Shown piece after piece: positions 43,916 through 52,307 of a DNA stretch of 64,000 nucleotides (positions within the stretch are counted from its first letter, which is position 1; every line of letters starts with the position of its first letter). The notes beneath the pieces are model-generated. The model was not told where the DNA came from. It did no database searches and worked only from the letters and a program-made list of their open reading frames with translations. Source of the DNA: Bradyrhizobium sp. SRS-191 (lineage in GTDB: Bacteria > Pseudomonadota > Alphaproteobacteria > Rhizobiales > Xanthobacteraceae); assembly GCF_024586915.1 (NCBI RefSeq), contig NZ_JANBVS010000013.1:1-64000 (forward strand), in the 5' to 3' direction. The position numbers were made by a program, and so were the translations under genes.

Positions 43916-44722
43916 ATGCTGTGTTTCCGAACTGTCGTCATTGCCGCTATCCTCGCCTTCGCCTCGCCTGCTTTCGCCGCGCGCTGCGGCGGCGACTTCA
44001 ACACCTTCGTCGCGAGCATCTCAGCGGAAGCGCAGAGCGCGGGTGTGTCCGGCGCCGTGGTCAGCCAGGCGCTGTCAGGCGTGACGCTCGATCCGGCCGT
44101 GCTCGCGTTCGACCGCCGCCAGCGCTACACCTTCAACAAGAGCTTTGAGCAGTACGTCTCGACCCGCGTCGGCGCGGGCCGCATCAATGGCGGCCGCGCG
44201 ATGCTGCAGCGGCACGCGGCGCTGCTGTCGAAGATCGAGCAGCAATACGGCGTGCCGCGCCAGATCCTGGTTGCGATCTGGGGTTTAGAGACCGATTTCG
44301 GCAAGGGCGACATGGGCAAGCTGCCGGTGATCCGCACGCTCGCCACGCTCGCGCATGATTGCCGCCGCACCGAGCTGTTTCAGGGCGAACTGCTGGCCGC
44401 GCTGAAGATCGTCCAGCGCGGCGATCTCACCTTGCGCGATCTGATCGGCGCGTTCGCCGGCGAGATCGGCCAGACCCAGTTCCTGCCGTCGTCCTACATC
44501 AAATACGGCGTCGACTTCGACGGCGACGGCCGCGTCGACCTGCGCCACTCCACCGCCGACGTGCTCGCCTCGACCGCCAACCTGCTGCACAGCAACGGCT
44601 TCAAGATGGGCCAGCCCTATGACGAAGGCTCGGCGAATTTCGACGCGATGCGCGAGTGGAACAGGGCGGTGATCTACCGCAAGACCATCGGCTACTACGC
44701 GGATCAGCTGATGGGGCGGTAG
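43916..44722 (+). CDS. Lytic murein transglycosylase, MltB-like
   Basis: The 268-residue secreted protein has a signal peptide (CFRTVVIAAILAFASPAFA) and then an MltB/SLT-type fold. The catalytic glutamate is in LVAIWGLETDFGKGDMGKLP, followed by IRTLATLAHDCRRTELF, GAFAGEIGQTQFLPSSYI and the C-terminal WNRAVIYRKTIGYYADQLMG. It cleaves the glycan strands of peptidoglycan in the periplasm. It lies alone, divergent from the OmpA-like gene upstream. No strong ribosome-binding site is seen before the ATG at 43916. Confidence 0.85.
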   Translation: MLCFRTVVIAAILAFASPAFAARCGGDFNTFVASISAEAQSAGVSGAVVSQALSGVTLDPAVLAFDRRQRYTFNKSFEQYVSTRVGAGRINGGRAMLQRHAALLSKIEQQYGVPRQILVAIWGLETDFGKGDMGKLPVIRTLATLAHDCRRTELFQGELLAALKIVQRGDLTLRDLIGAFAGEIGQTQFLPSSYIKYGVDFDGDGRVDLRHSTADVLASTANLLHSNGFKMGQPYDEGSANFDAMREWNRAVIYRKTIGYYADQLMGR

Positions 44723-44823
44723 GGGCGTCTCTTTCAGCTCCCACTGTCCTGCCCCGCAGAGGCGGGGTGACCTACACAATAAACGGGGCTAGCGCCACGA
44801 ACGATCGTACCAATCAGTTGCTC

Positions 44824-44910
44824 CGTCATGCCCGGGCTTGAGCCGGGCATCCACGTGCTTCCCAGCGTGCCGGACGACGTGGATGGCCGGGACAAGCCCG
44901 GCCATGACGA
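44824..44910. repeat. Palindromic repeat, family A-like
   Basis: CGTCATGCCCGGGCTTGAGC...CCACGTGC, then GACGTGGATGGCCGGG and CCCGGCCATGACG; arms of a long hairpin. Confidence 0.65.
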
Positions 44911-45302
44911 CTTGGAGGCTGGCGAGTGTAAATCTGATCGCTGATGACCGTGTGAGAGAGCCGGGCACATACCCGCCATGCGCCAATTGCCCGTCGTGTT
45001 GGTTTGTCGCACGATCTGCCCTTGTGTCGTCGGGCAAATCAGCTGCACATTCTCGCTCGTCCCGGCCCGCCGGAGGGGCGTTTCGCGATCGTCACGAGGC
45101 GTGGGCCGTTGGATGCGATGGGCGTAGAGCTTCGCAGCGTGGCTGGTCCGCGCCGACGAACGGAGCGATGCGCACGCCGAAATCGTGGCGTCCCGACACC
45201 CCGATGCTGGTGTCAATTCACGACGAAGCTTCGCTTCGCGTGGGCATGGTGGCCAACAAGCCCGGTGCACCAGGGAGACTACGTATAAGGCGTCAACCCG
45301 TT
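44911..45302. other. Intergenic region, probable repeat remnant
   Basis: About 390 bases with no supported gene; ends in the tract leading to the structured element at 45303-45409. It resembles sequence I associate with a common Bradyrhizobium interspersed repeat. Confidence 0.35.
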
Positions 45303-45409
45303 GCGCAGGGAGGGCCGGGTCTGTCCGGCTGAACCTGTGGTAACCGCCGCGTGCATTTTCTTTCGCACGCGGGCCGCAGGCCTCAGCCGAGGCCTGGCTC
45401 TCCCTGCGC
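45303..45409. repeat. Cloverleaf-like structured repeat element
   Basis: Outer perfect stem GCGCAGGGAG (45303-45312) / CTCCCTGCGC (45400-45409), and three inner hairpins: GCCGG-GTCTGT-CCGGC, CCGCGTGC-ATTTTCTTTC-GCACGCGG, and AGGCCT-CAGCCG-AGGCCT. The arrangement resembles a folded RNA or a palindromic mobile element. Confidence 0.6.
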
Positions 45410-45489
45410 CCTCCATCTCGAGGAGGGCGGCCCATGGAGACAACTCGGACGCTTCCGCGCCGCGAGACCGCTTTCGCTCGCCTCTCAAC

Positions 45490-46329
45490 TCACGCTTCCT
45501 TCGCCGCCGCCTTCTCCAGCCGCTTCGCCATCACCTTCCAATAGGTGCCCGGCATGAACCGCTGCAACAGATCCATGAAGCGCGCATCGCCGCCGATCAG
45601 GATGCGCGGCTCGTTGCGTTCGATGCCTTGGATGATGCGCAGCGCCGCGTCGCGCGGCGTGGTCCTGGCGAGCCGCTCGAAGCGTTCGATCGACTGTACG
45701 CGGCGCGCATTGTCGGTCATGCCGTGCCCGGCGCGGGCGTTGCGCGCAATCGCGGTCGCGACGCCGCCGGGATGCACGACCGACAGCTTGACGGGGCTGT
45801 TCGCCATGGCGAGTTCATGACGCAGGCTCTCCGAAAATCCGCGCACCGCGAACTTCGCCGCGGCATAGGCCGACTGGCCGGGCGGCGCGATGATGCCGAA
45901 GATCGAGGACAGATTGACGATATGGGCCTCGCGCTGCCGCGAAAGATGCGGCAGGAAGGCGCGGGTGCCGTGCACGACGCCCCAGAAATTGATGTTGAAC
46001 AGCCACTCGATCTCGGCCTGGTCGATCTCGTGAAATGCGCCGAACAGCGCCACGCCGGCATTGTTGACGACGATGTTGAGGCCGGGATGGACCGTGGTCG
46101 CATCCGCGGCGAACTGCGTGATCGCCTGCGCATCGCTGACATCGAGCCGGTGCGTGGTGATCTTGCGGCCGGAGAGGGCGAGCTCGGCGGCGACGCTCGC
46201 GAGGCCGGCTTCGTCGCGGTCGGCCAGCGCGAGATCGCATCCTCCCGCGGCCAACTCCACCGCCAGTGCGCGGCCGATGCCGCTGGCTGCCCCCGTGATG
46301 GCGGCGGCCGCCTTGTTGATTGCCGTCAT
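45490..46329 (-). CDS. Short-chain dehydrogenase/reductase
   Basis: The 279-residue protein has the NAD(P)-binding AITGAASGIGRALAVELAA motif, the NNAGVA motif, the active-site serine in NLSSIFGI, and YAAAK with catalytic Tyr and Lys, followed by the SDR C-terminal part. It is a classical SDR. The substrate is unknown. AGGATG lies 6 bases before the ATG at 46329. It is isolated, with the structured repeat at its 3' side. Confidence 0.9.
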   Translation of the reverse strand: MTAINKAAAAITGAASGIGRALAVELAAGGCDLALADRDEAGLASVAAELALSGRKITTHRLDVSDAQAITQFAADATTVHPGLNIVVNNAGVALFGAFHEIDQAEIEWLFNINFWGVVHGTRAFLPHLSRQREAHIVNLSSIFGIIAPPGQSAYAAAKFAVRGFSESLRHELAMANSPVKLSVVHPGGVATAIARNARAGHGMTDNARRVQSIERFERLARTTPRDAALRIIQGIERNEPRILIGGDARFMDLLQRFMPGTYWKVMAKRLEKAAAKEA

Positions 46330-46484
46330 TGTCGCATCCTGCCCCTTGGTTGTCGGTTCCGGCGCCGCGTTCCAAATCGTTTGATCACCTTGCGTCACTT
46401 TTTCGCATTGGAACCGAACCATCCGGCGGCTTTGCTTTTAACTCAGGCTACCGATCGGAAGAGCAGGTTTTTTGGAGGTATTGC

Positions 46485-46889
46485 ATGGGCCAGTCGCAGC
46501 CGTTCCGCGCCACGGCGCTGATCGTGGAGGACGATCCGACTCAGCGCGAGATGATCTCGCTGCTGCTCGAGGAGAGCGAGTACGATGTGATCGCGTGCGA
46601 GAGTGCCGAGGCGGCCGAGATGGTCTTGAACAAGCCCGGCAACCGCGTCGTGCTGTTGATGACCGACGTCAACCTTGCGGGCCGTATGAGCGGCGTAGAG
46701 CTCGCGCACATCGCGCGGGCGCGTCATCCGCACATCAACATTGTGGTCACGTCGGGCCGGCCGCTGTCGCAGCCGTTGCCTGGTGATGCCAAGTTCTGGG
46801 CGAAGCCCTGGGCGCCGCTGGACGTGCTGCGTGAAGCCGAGGTCACGCTCGAGCGCGCACCGGAGCTGCAGCAGAGGCTGGGGGATTGA
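46485..46889 (+). CDS. Single-domain response regulator (CheY-like)
   Basis: A 134-residue receiver domain: ALIVEDDPTQREMISLLLEE with the acidic pair, the phosphoacceptor aspartate in LLMTDVNLAGRMSGVELAH, VVTSGRPLS and KFWAKPWAP with the conserved lysine. There is no output domain. GGAGGT lies 6 bases upstream of the ATG at 46485. No kinase gene is adjacent. It probably acts by protein interaction. Confidence 0.9.
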   Translation: MGQSQPFRATALIVEDDPTQREMISLLLEESEYDVIACESAEAAEMVLNKPGNRVVLLMTDVNLAGRMSGVELAHIARARHPHINIVVTSGRPLSQPLPGDAKFWAKPWAPLDVLREAEVTLERAPELQQRLGD

Positions 46890-47024
46890 GACAACCATCG
46901 CCGCTCCGGAGCTCTTGAACTGCGGAGCGGTCATCCCATTTCTGAAAGCACGAAGGGAACGGCGGGGTTGGCAGAGCAGGCGCAGAGGCCGGGTGGAAGC
47001 CGCGCTCCCACCCGGGGAGTGCAA

Positions 47025-47105
47025 CTACTTCTTCTTGGCAGCCTTCTTGGTCTTCTTCGCCGCTTTCTTGGTCGCCTTCGCGGCCTTCTTCGCCTTCTTC
47101 GCCAT
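47025..47105 (-). CDS. Lysine/alanine-rich 26-aa peptide (histone H1 tail-like)
   Basis: A short minus-strand frame reads MAKKAKKAAKATKKAAKK...KKK, made almost entirely of Lys and Ala. The GAGGA site lies about 6 bases before the ATG at 47105. The Ala-Lys repeat resembles the C-terminal tails of bacterial histone H1-like proteins (Hc1/AlgP type), which bind DNA or RNA non-specifically. It lacks any other domain. It is short enough that coding is inferred only from the start site and the ordered repeat. Confidence 0.55.
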   Translation of the reverse strand: MAKKAKKAAKATKKAAKKTKKAAKKK

Positions 47106-47480
47106 GGAATCCTCGTCAGGAGTTGATGGATTGCAACGCGACTTCGAGGCCTTCGCTGGCGCAGGCCAGCTATGCATCAGCCTCGGGAATTGATCCCAGC
47201 AGATTCGCGAAGTTCTGCCTCACGCTGTCACCAGCGCGCTCACGCTTATCCACAGCTCGCTGCAATCCAGTCCTGGTGCGCCGTTCGCACGGGCCGGGAG
47301 AGCAGGGTTAACGTCCGGCAAATGATGTCTTCATTGATTCAAAACCAAGGCGCAATCTTGATGGAGGAATTGAGGAACCGTTAAGTGCGCGGCGTTCATG
47401 TTACCGCGAGCCACAGGGAAGGTCATGAGCGCGGCGTTGCTGAACATCGAGGACGGGACTTGCGTAGTCCTGCGGTTGGA
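47106..47480. other. Intergenic region upstream of the GGDEF gene, no gene supported
   Basis: Several short frames, including a 20-codon one starting at 47321, show no clear ribosome-binding site. Promoters of both flanking genes should lie here but are not evident. Confidence 0.35.
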
Positions 47481-48716
47481 ATGCTGAACGTTCCGACCTT
47501 GTGGACCGCGTTCGTGGTCAACTTCCTCGCGCTCGGCCTGATCTGGGCCTACGTGATGCGCAGCTATCCCAATCTGGATTCGGCGCGCTTCTGGACGGCT
47601 TCGGCCGTGGTGTGCGCGCCGGCCGCGCTGTTCGCGCTGGGACGCTTCTACTTCGGCTCGTTCCTGCTGTTGCTGGCCGCCGGGGCCTTGATGACGTTCG
47701 CGATCTGCCTCGCTGCAATGGGCGTCGAGCGCTTCTACGGCCGAAGAGCATCCTGGCGCTTGAGCGCCGCGGTCGTGGGGCTGACCTGCGCGTCGATCGC
47801 GTTCTTCATGTATGTCGACAACAACGGCCCGATGCGCATCCTGAGCTACTCGATCGGGCAAGCCGTGCCGATGATCGTGATCGCGCGGCTGGTGCTGGAT
47901 GTGCGGCACGGACCGATCAATCCCGGGGCGCGGCTTGCCGGCCTGCTGTCCATCCTGATTGTTGCCGTCTTCACGGTCCGCGCCGCCGGCGCCTTCCTCG
48001 GCGCCGACTTCAACTTCAGCCATTCCACCAGCGGACAGGCCGCCGCGGTTCTGCTCCTGATCTTCCTGTCGATGTCGCTGAATTTCGGCTTTCTGCTGAT
48101 GGCCGTCGACCGGCTGCGCAACGAGGTCGCCGATCTCGCGCTGCTCGATGACCTCACCGGCGTCGCCAACCGGCGTCACCTGATGCAGCGGCTCACCGAG
48201 GAATGCGCCCGCGCCGAGCGCTCGGGGCGGCCGTTTGCGCTCTTGGTGATCGATCTCGACGGCTTCAAGCTCATCAATGACAATCACGGCCATGCGGCCG
48301 GCGATGCCTGCCTGCAGCATTTCACCTTGATGGCGCAAACGCGGCTGCGGCCCGGCGACATGCTCGCCCGCACCGGCGGTGACGAGTTCTGCATCGTGCT
48401 GCCGTCGTCGCGCTTGGGCGAGGGCGCGATGATCGCACGCCGTATCCTGCAGGTTTGCCGCGAAGACGCGGAGGCCTGTGCAGGGGCCGATGTTCCGATC
48501 GAGGTCTCGATCGGTGTCGCCGAATGGACTCACGAGGTCGGCGCGTTCCCTGACCGGCTGATGGCGCGGGCGGATCAGGCGCTCTATGCGGCCAAGAAGG
48601 ATGGCAAGAACCGCTATGCCGTGTTCGATGACGGTCCCGACACGCCGGCCTTGGCGCCGGATCAGATCGAGGCGCTGATCGCGCCGTTGTCACGCCAGGA
48701 TGCCGCCGCCGAGTAG
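47481..48716 (+). CDS. Diguanylate cyclase (GGDEF) with N-terminal membrane sensor
   Basis: The 411-residue protein has about six N-terminal membrane helices (residues 5-210, e.g. LWTAFVVNFLALGLIWAYVM and LAGLLSILIVAVFTVRAAGA) and a C-terminal GGDEF domain: LLDDLTGVANRRHLMQRL, VIDLDGFKLINDNHGHAAGD, the active-site RTGGDEFCIVLP, and the inhibitory I-site RPGD five residues before GGDEF. It makes c-di-GMP at the inner membrane in response to an unknown signal. The ATG at 47481 is set by the start of the first helix; no strong ribosome-binding site. It precedes an amidase gene by 18 bases. Confidence 0.88.
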   Translation: MLNVPTLWTAFVVNFLALGLIWAYVMRSYPNLDSARFWTASAVVCAPAALFALGRFYFGSFLLLLAAGALMTFAICLAAMGVERFYGRRASWRLSAAVVGLTCASIAFFMYVDNNGPMRILSYSIGQAVPMIVIARLVLDVRHGPINPGARLAGLLSILIVAVFTVRAAGAFLGADFNFSHSTSGQAAAVLLLIFLSMSLNFGFLLMAVDRLRNEVADLALLDDLTGVANRRHLMQRLTEECARAERSGRPFALLVIDLDGFKLINDNHGHAAGDACLQHFTLMAQTRLRPGDMLARTGGDEFCIVLPSSRLGEGAMIARRILQVCREDAEACAGADVPIEVSIGVAEWTHEVGAFPDRLMARADQALYAAKKDGKNRYAVFDDGPDTPALAPDQIEALIAPLSRQDAAAE

Positions 48717-48734
48717 CGGTGCTATCGTTCGGCC

Positions 48735-49358
48735 ATGAGGCCGCTTCTGCTCTCGCTCCTCGCAGCGTTCGCGCTGCTTGTGTCGTTTCAACCGGCGTCC
48801 GCCGATGATCTCGCCGCGCTTGCCCGCTCGTCGGGCACGCCCGATATTCCCGGCCTCAAGATGGTCTGGCTGGCGCCGTGGGGCGACCCGCACCGGGCGC
48901 ATCCCTGGACCAACATCATCGTCCACCAGACCGAGGGGCCGGCAGGATCAGCGCGATCCGGCGCGCTGGCGCAGGCCAAGAACCCCAGGAGACGCGGTGT
49001 TACCCTGTGGGTGGAGACCGACGGCACGGTGTACTGGGCGGTGCCGGAAACCCTGGTGACCTTGCATGGCGACGGCGCCAATCGCAATGACAACCGCTAT
49101 ATCGACAACGGCCCGACCTATCGCAAGGTGGTGCGCGACAACTCCATCGGCGTGGAATTCGCCGGCAACTATCCCGACGTCACCACTCCCCCGACCGAAG
49201 CCCAGATCACCGCGTGGCGCCTTCTCTCGAAGCTGCTCCGGCTGCGCTATGGCATCGCCCGGGAGCGAATCTATGCGCACAACTGGATCGACTACAAGGA
49301 CGCCCGCTATTGCGAGGGCTGTGCGCTGGCCGAGCTCGCGCGTGCCGCGCCGGACTAA
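48735..49358 (+). CDS. N-acetylmuramoyl-L-alanine amidase (Amidase_2-like)
   Basis: The 207-residue secreted protein has a signal peptide (LLLSLLAAFALLVSFQPASA) and an amidase-2 domain: NIIVHQTEGPAGSARSG with the first zinc His, NSIGVEFAGNYPD, and IYAHNWIDYKDARYC with the second His region. It cleaves the amide between muramic acid and the peptide. It follows the GGDEF gene by 18 bases in the same direction, so the two are probably one transcript. Convergent with rpoH downstream. Confidence 0.83.
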   Translation: MRPLLLSLLAAFALLVSFQPASADDLAALARSSGTPDIPGLKMVWLAPWGDPHRAHPWTNIIVHQTEGPAGSARSGALAQAKNPRRRGVTLWVETDGTVYWAVPETLVTLHGDGANRNDNRYIDNGPTYRKVVRDNSIGVEFAGNYPDVTTPPTEAQITAWRLLSKLLRLRYGIARERIYAHNWIDYKDARYCEGCALAELARAAPD

Positions 49359-49377
49359 CTGACTCCACATAACAAGA

Positions 49378-49400
49378 AGCCGGCGTTTCCGCCGGCTCCG
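49378..49400 (-). terminator. Probable rpoH terminator
   Basis: Minus strand AGCCGGCG / CGCCGGCT stem with a 4-nt loop, followed by TCTTGTTATG, weakly T-rich, 40 bases after the rpoH stop. Confidence 0.55.
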
Positions 49401-49440
49401 ATCGCATCCAAAAACCACCTTCAAGCAAGCCCGTGCGACC

Positions 49441-50340
49441 CTAGTGCGCGGCCTCCAGCGCCGCCGCCTCCTGCTTGGCGATGGTGCCCTTGACGGCGGA
49501 TTGCACCTTCTCGAACGCGCGCACCTCGATCTGGCGGACGCGCTCGCGCGATACGCCGAACTCGGCCGCCAGGTCCTCGAGCGTCATCGGCTCGTCGGCC
49601 AGCCGCCGCGCCTCGAAGATCCGCCGTTCACGCGCATTCAGCACGCCGATCGCGCCGTTCAGCGCCTGCCTGCGGTGGTCGTACTCCTCGTGCTCGGCCA
49701 TGATGGCTTCCTGGTTGGGCGAGTTGTCGACCAGCCAGTCCTGCCATTCGCCCGCTTCGCCGTCGTCGCGGATCGGCGCGTTCAGCGAGGCGTCGCCGCC
49801 GAGGCGGCGGTTCATGTCGATCACGTCCTGATCGGTCACGCCGAGGCGCTTCGCGATCAGCTTGACCTGATCCGGACGCAGATCACCTTCGTCCAGCGCC
49901 GAGATCTTGCTCTTCGCCTTGCGCAGGTTGAAGAACAGCTTCTTCTGGTTCGCGGTGGTGCCCATCTTCACGAGCGACCACGAACGCAGGATGTACTCTT
50001 GTATCGACGCCTTGATCCACCACATGGCGTATGTGGCGAGGCGAAAGCCCTTCTCGGGCTCGAACCTCTTCACCGCCTGCATCAGGCCGACATTGCCTTC
50101 CGACACGACTTCGGATATCGGCAGGCCGTAGCCGCGATAGCCCATGGCGATCTTGGCCACGAGCCTGAGGTGGCTGGTCACGAGTTTATGTGCTGCGTCG
50201 CTGTCGTCATGCTCGCGCCAACGCTTGGCGAGCATGTACTCCTCCTGCGGTTCCAGCATCGGGAACTTGCGGATCTCGGAGAGGTAGCGAGCAAGGCCGG
50301 ATTCTCCGTTGAGAACCGGTAGTGTAGCTGTACGGGCCAT
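49441..50340 (-). CDS. rpoH: RNA polymerase sigma factor RpoH (sigma-32 type)
   Basis: The 299-residue alternative sigma factor. It has region 2 (AHKLVTSHLRLVAKIAMGYRG, FRLATYAMWWIKASIQEYIL), the RpoH-specific QKKLFFNLRKAK box, and region 4.2 (TLEDLAAEFGVSRERVRQIE). It directs heat-shock gene transcription. Bradyrhizobium-type genomes carry several rpoH copies; which one this is cannot be told. GGAGGGCGCTCG precedes the ATG at 50340. Confidence 0.95.
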   Translation of the reverse strand: MARTATLPVLNGESGLARYLSEIRKFPMLEPQEEYMLAKRWREHDDSDAAHKLVTSHLRLVAKIAMGYRGYGLPISEVVSEGNVGLMQAVKRFEPEKGFRLATYAMWWIKASIQEYILRSWSLVKMGTTANQKKLFFNLRKAKSKISALDEGDLRPDQVKLIAKRLGVTDQDVIDMNRRLGGDASLNAPIRDDGEAGEWQDWLVDNSPNQEAIMAEHEEYDHRRQALNGAIGVLNARERRIFEARRLADEPMTLEDLAAEFGVSRERVRQIEVRAFEKVQSAVKGTIAKQEAAALEAAH

Positions 50341-50559
50341 CGAGCGCCCTCCAGTTGGTTCAGGCCCCCGATAGCGGCGGGCCAGGCAAAGCGGTCACTT
50401 GGTTAAAGCCAACCGGTTTGCGACGTTCCATGCGTCGACCATTCGACGCAGGCGCAACATACACCAAAAATCGTCTCCCGTGGAAGGATTCCGGGGGTCA
50501 CGACCCCGTGTGGCTCCATTAAGATTTTGACATACTTGCGTTTTTCTGAACGGCCTGCG
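50341..50559. promoter_or_regulatory. rpoH upstream region with palindrome TGCGTCGA-CCAT-TCGACGCA
   Basis: A 219-base spacer. The perfect 8-bp inverted repeat (50431-50450) lies about 90 bases upstream of the rpoH start, a possible operator. A second GGGGTC/GACCCC inverted repeat lies near 50491-50505. Confidence 0.5.
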
Positions 50560-51573
50560 TCATAGCGCCGCTCGCAGGGCATCCCCTAAAAGAGAAAGAT
50601 CCTCCGGAAGCTCCGATTCCCAGCGCATTATTTCTCCGGTCCGGGGGTGCTCGATCACCAGCAGATAGGCGTGCAGCGCCTGCCGTCCGAGCCCCTCCAG
50701 CGCCGCGCGCGCCGCCGGCGCGAGCTGGTTCGCCTTGGTCTTGAAATGCGGGCCGTAGACGGCATCGCCCATCAGCGGATGGCCGAGATGGGCGAGATGC
50801 ACCCGGATCTGATGGGTGCGCCCGGTCTCGAGATGGCAGGCGATCATCGCCGCCACCGGCTTGCCGTCGCGGCCGGTAAAACTCTCCTGCACCTCGTAAT
50901 GGGTAATGGCCTCGCGCCCCCGCGGGCGCACCGCCATCTTGTCGCGGGCATGCGGATGGCGGTCGATCGGCGCATTGATGGTGCCATGCGGCCGGTGCGG
51001 CAGCCCCCAGGCAAAGGCGAGATAGCCGCGCTCCATCGCGCCGGTGCGGCCGTGGTCGGCGAACTGCGCGCTCAGCGAGGCGTGGGCATGGTCGTTCTTG
51101 GCGACCACCATCAGCCCCGTGGTGTCCTTGTCCAGCCGGTGCACGATGCCCGGCCGCTTCACCCCGCCAATGCCGGAAAGACTGGCGCCGCAATGCGCGA
51201 TCAGCGCATTCACCAGCGTTCCCGTCTCGTGCCCGGCGGCGGGATGCACCACGAGGCCTGCGGGCTTGTCGATGACGATGATGTCGTCATCCTCGTAGAC
51301 GATCTGAAGCGGGATCGCCTCGGCGGCGGGCTCGGCCGGGACGGCTTCAGGCACGTCGATTGTGATCGTGTCGCCGGCTGCGACGTGATAAGCGGGGTCC
51401 CGCACCGCCTCCGCGCGGAGGCTGACTTGTCCGGCCAGGATCAGCGCCTTCAGCCGGGACCGCGACAGCTCCGGCAGCCGCGCTGCCAGCACGCGATCGA
51501 GCCGCGGCGAGCCTTCGTCGCCGGCGACAGTGACCGTCATCAGACCGTGGGATTGTGAAGTCGAGATGTCCAT
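50560..51573 (-). CDS. rluD: RluD-type 23S rRNA pseudouridine synthase
   Basis: The 337-residue protein has an S4-like N-terminal domain (SPRLDRVLAARLPELSRSRL) and a pseudouridine synthase catalytic domain with the motif IVHRLDKDTTGLMVVAK, whose Asp is catalytic, plus RTHQIRVHLAHLGHPLMGD. It modifies uridines in 23S rRNA helix 69 or related sites. The ATG at 51573 is preceded by AGGG at 7-10 bases; it is a CAT on the plus strand that overlaps the ATG of the divergent gene by two bases. A function in ribosome maturation is firm; the paralogue assignment is likely. Confidence 0.9.
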   Translation of the reverse strand: MDISTSQSHGLMTVTVAGDEGSPRLDRVLAARLPELSRSRLKALILAGQVSLRAEAVRDPAYHVAAGDTITIDVPEAVPAEPAAEAIPLQIVYEDDDIIVIDKPAGLVVHPAAGHETGTLVNALIAHCGASLSGIGGVKRPGIVHRLDKDTTGLMVVAKNDHAHASLSAQFADHGRTGAMERGYLAFAWGLPHRPHGTINAPIDRHPHARDKMAVRPRGREAITHYEVQESFTGRDGKPVAAMIACHLETGRTHQIRVHLAHLGHPLMGDAVYGPHFKTKANQLAPAARAALEGLGRQALHAYLLVIEHPRTGEIMRWESELPEDLSLLGDALRAAL

Positions 51574-51910
51574 GAATTCTACCCTGGCGCCCGAGCCGTC
51601 CTCGCCCGAGCAGGCCCAGCTGATGGCGCGGCTGCGGCGCATGATGATGATCGCGGGCGTGACCACCTCGGTCGCGATCGCAGTGCTTCTGGTCGCCATC
51701 GGCTATCGCCTTTTCCGCGGCGATGGAAGCACTGCTTCCGGCCCCGACCTCACCGCCATGCTGCCGAAGGGCGCCCGCATCACAGCCACCGGCACCGCCG
51801 GCGACCGCCTGGCGGTCACCCTGGATGTGGGGGGCACCACGGAAATCCGCACCTTCGACGCCAAGACCCTCAAGCCCACCGGCCGCCTCCGCTTCGCGGT
51901 CGAGCCGTAA
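51572..51910 (+). CDS. DUF6476-like single-pass membrane protein
   Basis: A 112-residue protein with an N-terminal cytoplasmic segment (EQAQLMARLRRMMM), one membrane helix IAGVTTSVAIAVLLVAIGYR and a C-terminal domain of short repeats (LPKGARITATGTAGDRLAVTL). DUF6476 proteins commonly accompany rluD in alphaproteobacteria. The ATG (51572) overlaps the rluD start codon on the opposite strand (51573); another ATG at 51566 with GAAGTCGAG is possible and also overlaps rluD. Function unknown. Confidence 0.75.
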   Translation: MNSTLAPEPSSPEQAQLMARLRRMMMIAGVTTSVAIAVLLVAIGYRLFRGDGSTASGPDLTAMLPKGARITATGTAGDRLAVTLDVGGTTEIRTFDAKTLKPTGRLRFAVEP

Positions 51911-52307
51911 GGGCAGGGCGGCGCCCAACTCCCCGCCGCGGCCGTGCTGCGAGACGACCGTCCCCGAATGCGCCGGCGCCGCCTTCGGTGCTGGACGCTC
52001 TCCATGAACACGCCTCTCGGCGTGTTCATGGTCGGTGTGCAGGACCCCCTTGGGTGCCAACCCCTCATGGTGGGGAGGCGCGCGCCCAGCGGCGCGTGAG
52101 AGCAAACCGGCCCATATTCGCGCGCCGTCTCGAACCATGAGGCCCGAGCCTGGGCCTTGCCCTTCGAGACGCCCGCCTTGGGGCGGGCTCCTCAGGGCGA
52201 GGAGGAAAGCCGCGCGCATCCCTCCGCCCGTGGCACTCCCGGTATCGTTGTCGCCCGGTTCCATGTCTGCTCTAAACACCCCTGGGGAACTCTGGGAGTG
52301 GGGTGGA
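51911..52307. repeat. Repeat-rich intergenic region
   Basis: Contains a perfect 12-bp hairpin CCATGAACACGC-CTCTCG-GCGTGTTCATGG at 52002-52031 and a palindrome CTTCGAGACGCCCGCC...GGGCGGGC near 52160-52195 (CCGCCTTGGGGCGG). No gene is supported. It looks like a composite of interspersed repeats. Confidence 0.6.

Noticed and set aside
44911..45489. Several short frames on both strands
   Set aside because: They fall in repeat-like sequence ending in the cloverleaf element, with no ribosome-binding sites or conserved features.
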